From NCBI GenBank assembly GCA_003427395.1, contig BFEA01000673.1:255936-276487 (forward strand): DNA of 20,552 nt, written 5' to 3'. Each line of letters begins with the position of its first letter. Positions within the stretch are counted from its first letter, which is position 1. The position numbers were made by a program, and so were the translations under genes. The notes beneath the pieces were generated by a model that made no database searches, was not told the DNA's origin, and saw only the letters and a program-made list of their open reading frames with translations. Of this stretch, positions 1-7,727 are shown one piece after another. Source of the DNA: Chara braunii. Its lineage: Eukaryota; Streptophyta; Charophyceae; Charales; Characeae.

Positions 1-64
<64 letters not shown>
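1..64. repeat. (AG)n microsatellite
   Basis: Uninterrupted AG dinucleotide run at the left edge of the window. A similar GA run closes the right edge, so the window borders may coincide with assembly difficulty at simple repeats. Confidence 0.98.
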
Positions 65-67
<3 letters not shown>

Positions 68-539
68 CAGCCGTAAACGCGCTGGCCATGCACTAGATGA
101 AGCTACCGTTTGCGACTCTACAAATAGTGCAGTTCGAACCAGGCGGGGAGGGGACACAGCGCGAAGGTATATGATAACGAGCTACTAAAGCACATGCAGC
201 CGGACTGCATCTGGTGACGGGACGAAAGAAGGCTTCTCATCCAGTATCTACCATTCGTTCACCTGGAAAACAAGCGGCCACACTTTCTTTCGCCGTTTAC
301 AACCACTGCTAGGAACGGGCGGCCATCTCCATGCTCTCCCTTCACACGAGTGCCGAGGAACGGTAGGCAGGATCTTCTCAACAGTGCCACTGCATCTACA
401 GTAGCCTCTTTCCCTCAGATTCCGCTGAGCGTGAGCCCTGACCAATCGGCTACCCTCTTCTCCCACCCCTCCGCTCTGTATCTCCTCCTGCTCACGCGCC
501 ACCCTCAGTGCGAAATGGTGAACAGGGTTCTCAATTTTG
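65..539. other. Intergenic, 3' flank of the DUF4360-like gene
   Basis: No convincing gene. Short open frames here lack recognisable domains. The part next to 540 should contain the 3' UTR of the minus-strand gene, but I see no canonical AATAAA on that strand. Confidence 0.5.
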
Positions 540-1103
540 CTAACACTGCCTCCACAGGAGATTGACGTGGTGGAACTTGTCAAGCCCCATCACAGCCTTC
601 TCGCCCTCTACTCCAACCTCCAGCTTCATGTTCAGGTTGGGCTTGCTGTTGCAGTCGCTCCAGAGAGGCGTCTGGAAGTCCTCCGTGATCTCTAAGCTGC
701 CAACCCTTGGGCCTTCGATTTTGCGCTCGATCATCGTCGTCCCCGATTGTCCGGAGAAGTAGCAGACCGTCCTGTAGATGCCCACCGAGTTCTTGACGAT
801 GTCAAAGTGCACGTTGGCCGTGGCCTGACCAACGGAGAAGCTCCAGCCATCCGGGTAGTTCAAAGCGAACGATATCTGGCAAGCCTTCTTCCTGTCCCCG
901 TCCGTGGTTGCAACCATCCCGTCGAATGTGAAGTTGACCGTCTTGTAGTCGTTCGACAGCGCGTAGTCGGTGTCGTCGAAACCGCAGCCGGAACCTCCGT
1001 AGGTGATAGAATCGATAGTCACCTCAGGCGGAGTCTGCGCGCTTGCCTGAACTCCAGCAGCGAGCATGAGAAGAACGCCTGCAAGAACCACCTGACTCGC
1101 CAT
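540..1103 (-). CDS. Secreted DUF4360-like protein, 187 aa
   Basis: Single-exon open frame. The ATG at 1103-1101 is chosen over an upstream in-frame GTG because it opens directly into a hydrophobic signal peptide (about residues 1-22, small-residue cleavage site ASA before QTPPE). The mature part starts with a V-T-I-D-S-I-T-Y-GGSGC block, followed by a KKACQISFALNYPDGWSF-like segment, a CYFSG block and two late cysteines. This order (SITYxGSGC, then CQ...L.YP.GW.FSV, then YFSG) matches the DUF4360 family of secreted proteins of unknown function. Length (about 190-200 aa) fits the family. The cysteines suggest an extracellular, disulfide-bonded beta-rich fold. The family assignment is from memory of the motif pattern; biochemical function is not known to me. 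Confidence 0.85.
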   Translation of the reverse strand: MASQVVLAGVLLMLAAGVQASAQTPPEVTIDSITYGGSGCGFDDTDYALSNDYKTVNFTFDGMVATTDGDRKKACQISFALNYPDGWSFSVGQATANVHFDIVKNSVGIYRTVCYFSGQSGTTMIERKIEGPRVGSLEITEDFQTPLWSDCNSKPNLNMKLEVGVEGEKAVMGLDKFHHVNLLWRQC

Positions 1104-1286
1104 TGCCCTCGACCTCTGCCTCCACACTCCCACTCAACAAGCTTAACGGTGCACAGAGAAACGCCGCGGTTCTCGAAAGACACAAAGGCAGCAGTGACAG
1201 TTGCACCTATCTGATTCTCCGTTCGAAGCCCCACTACTCGACGTTTCTGCTATCCGTGTGCAAGCAATGAGAGCAGTTCCGTTCGG

Positions 1287-1293
1287 TTTTATA
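1287..1293 (-). promoter_or_regulatory. TATA box of the DUF4360-like gene
   Basis: Minus-strand TATAAAA lies 184 bp upstream of the ATG at 1103. With initiation about 30 bp downstream this gives a 5' UTR of roughly 155 nt. Position and sequence fit a plant core promoter; the transcription start itself is inferred. Confidence 0.55.
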
Positions 1294-1552
1294 CAATGTC
1301 ATTTGCTCGTAGCAGTGCCTTTCATTTTGAGGTCCGTCTTGATCCAGCAGTCATGTGGTCGGATGGGGTGGCCCTGAGTGACTCCCAAGAGGCTCGTCTC
1401 TTTCGGCCCCAACAGCTCTTTGCGACCCAAATGCTGTTACGTTCCTGGGGGAAAAAATAGCATGAACTAACTGGGGGCGTTTTTTGAGTTGTTTTAGACC
1501 GGTAATGCCGGTCAGGTTCATGCTCTGTGGCGGCCGGGGGGAGCTAGTTTTC

Positions 1553-1589
<37 letters not shown>

Positions 1590-1590
<1 letters not shown>

Positions 1591-1686
1591 GACCATTTCT
1601 CGATTTATGCGTGTCATCCTTGCGCAGGGGCCATGCTAATCTTCCTTCTCTGTATCGTTCCAATTTGAACGGATGTCCCGAAGGAC
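1590..1686 (-). pseudogene. Retroposed U6 snRNA copy with poly(A) tail
   Basis: The minus strand gives a nearly full-length U6: 5' hairpin (GTCCTTCGGGAC), the ACAGAGA catalytic hexamer region, the AGC triad in GATTAGCATGG, and the 3' end GAAATGGTCC. It carries a 4-nt tandem duplication (GAAG twice) just after ACAGAGA. Instead of a Pol III T-terminator the RNA end is followed by about 30 A (+ strand T run 1559-1589). TCTTYCTCTT flanks both sides (1551-1560 and 1688-1697, 9/10 identical), consistent with a target-site duplication. Poly(A) plus duplication indicates LINE-mediated retroposition of U6 RNA, not a functional U6 gene. Confidence 0.88.
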
Positions 1687-1892
1687 TTCTTCCTCTTTTT
1701 AGTAGAGCTGCAGTACTTGTACACGCAGATCGTGTGGAGGGGCACTGCACTTGTGTCTGAAGTCGAGGGTCCAGAATGAAGAATGCAGGCAAGTGGGGCG
1801 TGCCCGCGATTCTTTCATTTGGAGGATGACATGGAATATCAGAATGTTCTCTCTTTGAAGCAACATAACTACAATTGGTTTCAAAAGAAGAA

Positions 1893-1970
1893 AGAACAGT
1901 ATGGGCATCGCCACACAACTCTCGAAAGCTCACACAGAACAGTATGGGCATTGCCACACAACTCTCGAAA
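1893..1970. repeat. Two 35-bp direct repeats, period 43
   Basis: Copies at 1893-1927 and 1936-1970 differ at one base. Each contains the block GCCACACAACTCTCGAAA, which is also the terminal sequence of the palindromic element at 2315-2422, so the copies belong to the same repeat family. Confidence 0.9.
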
Positions 1971-2041
1971 TCGGCAAAATGAGAATGAACTTACCGGTAG
2001 AACATGGCCAGATGCACCTGCCACATTTTTGTCTTTTTCAG

Positions 2042-2113
2042 CAGTGCTTGGCTTGAAAGTGGTGAGTGATGTGGCTATGCCCTATTTCTCACCAGTGCTT
2101 GGCTTGAAAGTGG
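2042..2113. repeat. 21-bp direct repeat pair, period 51
   Basis: CAGTGCTTGGCTTGAAAGTGG occurs identically at 2042-2062 and 2093-2113, inside the loop of the fold-back. The second copy runs into the target site of the SINE. Confidence 0.9.
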
Positions 2114-2117
2114 GCCT

Positions 2118-2302
2118 CGACCAACGAGCCCAGCTCAGTTGGTAAACCGGTGAACTGTTGAAATACAGACCCATGTTCAAATCCTGCTTTGGACCTTGAT
2201 GAATGGAATAAATCATTCTGAATTACCAAGGGCCGGTCCGATCAATGAAGATATCCCAAGGCTGTCATCCTTTTTAACTTTAAAAAAAAAAAAAAAAAAA
2301 AA
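2118..2302 (+). mobile_element. tRNA-derived SINE with 11-bp target-site duplication
   Basis: The left end is tRNA-like: an A-box-like segment (AGCTCAGTTGG at 2132-2142) and a B-box-like segment (GTTCAAATCC at 2175-2184) with normal Pol III spacing. A short tRNA-unrelated body follows and the element ends in a run of A (2282-2302 plus A shared with the duplication). AAAGTGGGCCT flanks it exactly at 2107-2117 and 2303-2313. Head, body, poly(A) and perfect duplication together define a complete non-autonomous retroelement of about 185 bp. A LINE would have supplied the machinery; one LINE remnant lies at 11554-13590, but no link is shown. Confidence 0.88.
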
Positions 2303-2314
2303 AAAGTGGGCCTG

Positions 2315-2422
2315 GCCACACCACTCTCGAAAGGTGAAAAAGACAAAAATGTGGAGGGCGCATCCGGCCATGTTCTAGCAGGAAGTTCATTCTCATTTTG
2401 CACATTTCGAGAGTGGCGTGGC
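2315..2422. mobile_element. 108-bp palindromic MITE-like element, 18-bp terminal inverted repeats
   Basis: Starts GCCACACCACTCTCGAAA (2315-2332) and ends with the inverted copy (2405-2422), one mismatch. It has no coding capacity. Related half-elements lie at 1911-1927 and 1953-1970. The SINE sits immediately to its left. Confidence 0.7.
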
Positions 2423-2473
2423 AGAAAAGAAATCACAAAACGAGAAAAAATCATATCCCAGGCCATTCGCAAT

Positions 2474-2546
2474 CTGTTAAAATTGGAACGATACACAGAA
2501 GATTAGCATGGCCCCTGCGCAAGGATGAGACGCAGAAATCGAAAAC
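2474..2546 (+). pseudogene. Degenerate U6 snRNA copy
   Basis: The central U6 core is clear (AAAATTGGAACGATAC, then AGAAGATTAGCATGGCCCC and the CTGCGCAAGGATGA region). The invariant ACAGAGA is changed to ACACAGA, the 5' hairpin is not recognisable, and the 3' end diverges after AAATCGA. No T-tract follows. Therefore a non-functional retrocopy or fragment. Confidence 0.88.
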
Positions 2547-2602
2547 TCAGCCACTGCCAACGCAGCAGGGGAAAGTGGGCTGGTAAGCCTTGAGCCGCTT
2601 GA

Positions 2603-2769
2603 GGGCCTCGCCGCACGGCAAACGAAAACGAAACGAGTGCATCTGCCCGCCAAAGGTGGCAAATACACTCTTTACTATTTATAGCAAACCGACGAACCTG
2701 GCCATTCTCTGGCGGAAGATACATTTGTTTCGTTTTATGTTTCGTTTTTCGTTTCGTGTGGCGAGGCCC
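2603..2769. mobile_element. 167-bp MITE-like element with long terminal inverted repeats
   Basis: Outer ends GGGCCTCGCC and GGCGAGGCCC pair perfectly. The inverted similarity continues inward for about 55-65 bp on each side through AACGAAAACGAAAC-type blocks and a GTRTCT...CGCCA segment. The centre is A/T-rich and the right arm carries an extra ACGAAAC unit. No obvious target duplication and no ORF, so superfamily is undetermined. Confidence 0.7.
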
Positions 2770-2852
2770 CGAGCGTGGTGGATTCAGGTGGAAGATCCAC
2801 GTTTCGTGACGACAGGAGTAGTGTTTAAAAAAAAGAAAACTTTCCTGCCCAG

Positions 2853-2875
2853 CGTCCTTCCGGACATCCGTTAAA
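2853..2875 (+). pseudogene. U6 snRNA 5'-end fragment
   Basis: Contains GTCCTTCCGGACATCCGTT, the U6 5' hairpin followed by the start of the adjacent conserved segment. Similarity stops at about 2875. The CATCCGTT variant is shared with the two minus-strand copies, suggesting one source U6 in this genome. Confidence 0.6.
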
Positions 2876-3329
2876 GCCCGGTCCCAAAACCCCTACCTCG
2901 AACTTCGTCTCGGCAAAATCGGTCGAGATATGACTGAAATACACCCCTTTTCTCTCCCTCCAACGTGCACACACCTGGTGCGATTCGTCGGCCAGGTTCA
3001 TTCCGCCCTCTTACTGCTCCGCTCTGTTTCTCTCGGCGCCGTCAATCGTGCGTTGCCACTCCCCTGGTTGCGGCCCTGCCTGCCTCCCCGTTATCTATCT
3101 CTCATGCAGTCCTTTCCCCCTCCGTTTCCTCCTTCACTTACTGACCCGCCTTCCTGATCCCGCTATCTTAGCGTGCACCCGACGCATCTTCCCACCCGGG
3201 TTCACCCTTCGTTTCCAACCTCCCCCCCCGCTACCTGCTTTCACAGCCAATGTTGATGTCAAAATCGGTTCTTCCGGACTGCGCAGCCTGACGGTCGTTC
3301 GAAGTGCCAGGCGAAAAGCTCCGGTCGTC
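2876..3329. other. No gene recognised; C/T-rich stretch
   Basis: Pyrimidine-rich on the + strand (especially 3080-3240). Open frames here are low-complexity and without domains. No structured element was found. Confidence 0.5.
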
Positions 3330-3423
3330 GGACCCTCTTCCTGATTTATGTGTATCATTCTTGCGCTGGGGCCATGCTAATCTTTTCTGTATCGTTCCAA
3401 TTTCAACGGATGTCCCGAGGGAC
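3330..3423 (-). pseudogene. Nearly full-length U6 snRNA pseudogene
   Basis: The minus strand gives GTCCCTCGGGACATCCG, then AAATTGGAACGATACAG and GATTAGCATGGCCCC. ACAGAGA is altered to ACAGAAA, and the last 15 or so nt diverge before a matching GGTCC. No T-terminator and no poly(A). The AGC triad is intact. Mutation of the catalytic hexamer argues against function. Confidence 0.87.
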
Positions 3424-3429
3424 TTAGAG

Positions 3430-5200
3430 CTGGCGGGCGCCCCTTGGCCACCGCAACAGACAGCCGTCGGGCGGACCTAGCTACGGGACGGGCCAACTCG
3501 ATTAAGGCAGTCATTAAACTATGTAAACTCTAAACCTCGGTTCCTTGAGACAATACGGGCAGAAGTCAAAGGTCGAAAATACTACTCAATCCCTGATAAA
3601 AAAAATGACAGTCTACAATAGCCGAATAATAGGCTAAGCACAAACATTCCTCCACTTCTAATTTAACAGAGTGGGTAAACCCACTCTCCACCCACTATAA
3701 TCACGAACAGGAAGCCGTCCAATGCGAAACTTAAGACTATACCTTTCCGGTCTCTTCGAGCGATATTTTATCGCGCCGTACACACTGATCACCCCACCAC
3801 CGGCTAGACTCAGACTCAATGGTGGGTCAAATTTCAGGACCTCGATCTCCAGGTAGACTCCTTTCTTTTCACCCATCAATTACTCAAGCTCAACTGATCT
3901 ATTTTTTTACAAGCACTCTCTCAGGAGAACACTTCATTGTGGGATTTAATCAGACGCCTCAATTTTTCAGCTAATCTAGAAGATTGGGGTGTTTGACCCC
4001 ATCATACATACCACAGATGTACCTTTTGGGCAGGGCCCCGTTAAGCCCAGTCCCACAAGGCACTATTACCATTCAAAAACCACTCATTTTACTGACTCAT
4101 GAAAGGTATGGGCGGGGATATTCACTTAGTCTTTCAAAATAAAGAAAATCACCCCTCTTCCCCATAAATCCTACCTTTATAAGTGTGATCCTTCACTTTT
4201 ATCACACACTTTGCTAATCTCATCCACAAATTTTGCTCAGTGAGCAACTCTCATAATCCTTTTCAAACAAAACCCAACGCCACTTTCAATCAAAATTATA
4301 GCCGATTGGAGGGCCCCATAATCATGTCGATCCTTCCTGCCGTGCGTGGCACTCCCACCGGTTATTAGCAAAAACTTTAGTTTTTCTCAAGGAGCCTTAA
4401 TTATGGAAGTCCCCGTCACAGACTAGACCGCTTGTGGCCCATAACAAGCTGAGTAAATGACTCACAACCAGCCTTACCACCTTATGGGCGACTACGCAAG
4501 CAGGGATGCCGAATTGAACGGAGCTTTCCTTACCCCCTGCCACACATAGAACCACCCGGGACTCACAACCACTGGCCGGGTAAGGGCTTTCTTAGATGAC
4601 AGGTTTCCCTGCTGCAGATGACACGCTTACTGGCAGCTGAGGCCCAACAGAGTGGAACTGACGATTTGGCAGGAGATAATACTCTAATTCCATAAAAATT
4701 ATTTTTAAGTCACCCCCTTCCTCTCAAGGGTGAGCCTGCCATAATATTTTTTTAAGACCCCTTCCACTCTGAAGGAGAATCACCAAAAAAAATCTCTCAG
4801 CCATCCTCCCACTCATGGATGAATTTGTTTATATAATCTTGAAACATTCTTCGCTTGGAAATACCCGTTAAACTTTGTAAGGCCGCCCTTGGGCACAACC
4901 TCTCTCTTAATGTGATTTTCTGGACTCGTTGAGCCTTCTAGAAATATCCCATAAATAATCACGCTTTCTTCACGTCACCATTAATTAAAGTAATACACAA
5001 AAAGACTCACAAGGCCACTTTGATGAAAATGTCTATGACAACCGAAACACGCACGATCCTGCAACCCGAGGGAATCAAAACTCTTCCCAAAAAAAAAAAA
5101 AAAAAAATCCCCCAAAAAAATCAGGTCATCCAAAGTCTCACATCCTTACAAATCTCAATTCTTCACAAATTCATATCCCACTCAACAAAAGACCTTATAT
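3430..5200 (-). other. Non-coding A/C-rich region with scattered hairpins, possibly transcribed from the minus strand
   Basis: No plausible protein gene on either strand. Hairpins include 3667-3688 (AGAGTGGG/CCCACTCT), 4183-4207 (GTGTGAT/ATCACAC), 4710-4733 (TCACCC/GGGTGA), 4760-4775 (CCTTC/GAAGG) and 4802-4821 (CATCC/GGATG). Read on the minus strand, the loops of four of these resemble each other (GAGTGGAAGG-like). Hairpins of 5-7 bp are common by chance, so only the loop similarity is notable. An A19 run lies at 5089-5107. Confidence 0.3.
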
Positions 5201-6187
5201 AGCGTATCACATAGGTCTTATACGCAAAATAATATCAAATGTTCTCGCCCAAATTGGGTATGCGTTTAGCATTGTCGGTGCGAATACCCTTACAAGGGTA
5301 TCCGCCCTGTTTTTTGCATGCGACAGAAAATAGGTTTGGTTTAAAGTCCAAGAATACCGCGCGAGGCGCGGTTGAGTCTGAGGTTTACATTGGCGGGATG
5401 GTTGCCTAGAGCAGAGAGTGTGTTGGCGCGCAGGCTCGAGGCGCGCGTGATTTTTATCTTTGATGACCGAAGAGCCGACGTGGGCGCCGACCAAATTTTT
5501 TTTTTTTTTTATTAAACTAGGATTAAATATTTTTTTGTCGTTTGATTAACGCACTTACCTTTGACCCATGCGTACGTACGGAGGACGGCATCGACAACAA
5601 AGTGACTTCTGAAAGCGTTTCAGTAAACCCGCGCGTCGCACGGTGGCTGGTTATTTAGGCGTCCGCCAAAGCTAGACCCAGATTCAGGCTTAGCGCTATT
5701 GCTTACAGCGTCGGACTTTCATCGAGGAGATTCAGGGATCGAGACCGAGCGGCAGCGACGCGGGGGTATCAGATTAGTGCAGAGAGGCCGATGACTTGAG
5801 GACCCGGCGGGGTTATTTCCCTTGGTTTTGTCGCTAGAAGTGTCGGAACGAGACTAGCGATCCATTTATCCTCGTCCACCATATTCCGACGATTAAAAGT
5901 TGTGTATTTTATCATACTTATTATCTATCGTCATCATTATTAGACTCTACGCTTGACTTTTGTAAGCCGGGCATCGGGCCGGCCGCGAGTGGCCGCCGCA
6001 ACCGTCGAAGACCTTGAGCACGCGCCTCTCTTGGCGGGCTGGATTGAGTGCCCGCATATTCTGAATGTTGGTAAAATTTCTCTATAACAGACCTTGTTAA
6101 GGAACGTGAACTGGGTCCAACATACCTATGGGATGGTGAGTGATTAGCCCACGACACGGGATAAATTTAAATGGAAGGTTAGATATA
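5201..6187. other. No gene recognised
   Basis: Mixed-composition sequence with a T15 run (5496-5510). Some local inverted repeats are present, for example GCGTAT/ATACGC near 5210 and ATACCCT/AGGGTAT near 5284-5301 inside a GCG/CGC pair. These are close to chance expectation one by one. No ORF with domain content. Confidence 0.4.
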
Positions 6188-6364
6188 GAATGAACCTACC
6201 TGCATACTAAGGGTAGATTCATTCTGATTTTGCTCGTCCCATTGATGAAAGCAGTAAAGGAGGGGATCAAAGCAAGAAAAAACTCTGCAGGAAGGGAAGT
6301 GATCGATAAGAGGAGGGTCAAATCATGGGAATGAACCTACCCATGATTCGGGGGTAGATTCATT
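6188..6364 (-). repeat. Pair of related 13-bp-stem hairpins 141 bp apart
   Basis: Hairpins at 6188-6224 and 6329-6364 share the same arms (GAATGAACCTACC and GGTAGATTCATT) with different loops. On the + strand each has one C-A mismatch at the same place; on the minus strand this becomes a G-U pair, giving an unbroken stem. This favours a minus-strand RNA, or simply common descent of the two copies. Confidence 0.6.
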
Positions 6365-6369
6365 GACTT

Positions 6370-7475
6370 CTGTTTACTTTTTATTTTTTGTTCTTTCCGC
6401 TTTCATATTTAATGTACGAATGGAGTACCTGGCCTGGTTCTAGTGGGAAATTTACTCTGGCCTTGCAAAGCCGCTTGACTTCCCAAAAAGCGAAAATACT
6501 CCGCTCGCTGTTTGGCGTGATCAAGCGGTCCCTCATGGCCGTGGCGCTAACCACTGTGTCGAAATCCCTTAGCGGTTGCTATTACGTTCGCCAGCTTCGT
6601 CGGGGTTAGAGTCGTGTTCTGTTTCCTCACGGCCTTGACTGAAATTGTGGCCGGGATCGTTGATGCAGTCTCTCCCGGCCCAAGAGCTCTAGCCGAACCA
6701 AGCTGTAGGAGCAGCCAGGTGCATTTGTGCGTTAGTGACGGCAAACGAGGGGGCGAGGAGGCGACAGCGGACCCAAGGACTTGGCTGTCCGGCCCAGATG
6801 CGGCCCGTTGAGCTGAGTTGAGTTGAGCGGCTGAAGGCGAACTGCTGGAGGGCGGGAGCTCGCTCGCTGGATTAATACGCTGCCCACCTTAGTGAGCAGA
6901 GTGGTGGAGAGCGAGCGGCAGGAGCTGGGGAGCTCCCTGTAGGTTGGTGGATTGGAAAAGTTGCGTCTTGGGGTCCACGACTTTTGTCTTGGAATGTGGT
7001 CTAGGCAGGTCGGGCCTCGAGACGTTGTAGGGTGGCCGAGTCTGTAAGAGAAGGGCGCCGTTTTAATCAGGGAAGGTCCGGGAACAACCGCGGAAAGGCT
7101 AAGTCTATTGCGAAAAGGGGGGGGGGGTATTGCTGCGACTAGGAGAGGCCGTTAGAAGGTTCATTATTTGGCTACAAGGCTTCGGTTTGACCAAGCGGCA
7201 ACGGTCTTTGACCACCATTGCGGGGCCCTCAGGCGAGATAAAGTATCAAGGCCCTCTCCCGCGAGTCTGAGCGCACCCCTCTTGTATCTGAGAGTCTAAA
7301 AACCTTCTCTTTCTGCCCTTCTTACTCTAAGTCTAGTCTGTTGGTTCTGAGAGGAAGGCGGCAGGCGGGATTGCAACTCGTAATCCGCGCCAAGGCCTCT
7401 GTGGGAAGTTCGCCCCACCGATTGCAAGAGCTCTGCCGGAACTCAGGAGGAGTTCTGGAGGCAGGGAATCGTCAG
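6370..7475 (+). other. Probable upstream non-coding exon region, boundaries unknown
   Basis: No protein-like ORF. Its 3' limit is set by a strong splice donor (CAG/GTAAAT at 7475/7476). Just upstream is a 9-bp hairpin (7436-7444 with 7450-7458, one G-T pair). A GGCCGGGA/TCCCGGCC inverted repeat lies near 6651-6683, and a G11 run at 7117-7127. No clear TATA box or start was found, so the 5' end of the transcript is undefined. Confidence 0.35.
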
Positions 7476-7585
7476 GTAAATCATTTTCATCTGTACAACC
7501 TACTACCACCCATGCTTGTTTATCCCCCTGTAATATGACTGCTGTATGCATGAGATTGTCCCTATGGTTTTTGTTTTCCCTTCAG
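7476..7585 (+). other. Predicted 110-nt spliceosomal intron
   Basis: Donor CAG/GTAAAT and acceptor TTTTTGTTTTCCCTTCAG/GAC with a long pyrimidine tract match plant splice consensus well and lie at a normal plant intron length. Flanking sequence has stops in all frames, so a spliced non-coding transcript on the + strand is suggested. A further donor-like AAG/GTATG at 7665/7666 would place the hairpin array downstream inside a second intron, with candidate acceptors TCTTACAG near 9470 and GATTGCAG near 9818. Confidence 0.5.
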
Positions 7586-7727
7586 GACCCAATCAGACTG
7601 AATGGAAAGAGTGTGTGAAAGTGAAGTTTAAGTTTCTCTTTTGTTTTGACTGAAAGCAGACTAAGGTATGAATTGGGGGAAGGTGGGGGGAAGGCAGTTT
7701 TGCATACGTTTGGAAGGGTCAACCAAA

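Larger units (their letters stand above)
1952..2422. repeat. Long imperfect inverted repeat (fold-back), arms about 90 bp
   Basis: Left arm 1952-2040 and right arm 2334-2422 are reverse complements with scattered mismatches (shared blocks such as AAAATGAGAATGAACTT, AGAACATGGCC and CACATTTTTGTCTTTTTCA). The arms enclose a 21-bp direct repeat (2042-2062 and 2093-2113, identical) and the SINE insertion. Without the SINE the loop is only about 100 bp, so the ancestral structure was a compact fold-back element. Confidence 0.8.

Noticed and set aside
747-1214. Plus-strand 155-codon ORF opposite the DUF4360-like gene
   Set aside because: Antisense shadow of a well-supported secreted protein gene.
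3658-3879. Minus-strand 73-codon ORF in the A/C-rich region
   Set aside because: No recognisable domain and no gene context; it overlaps hairpins rather than a coding signal.
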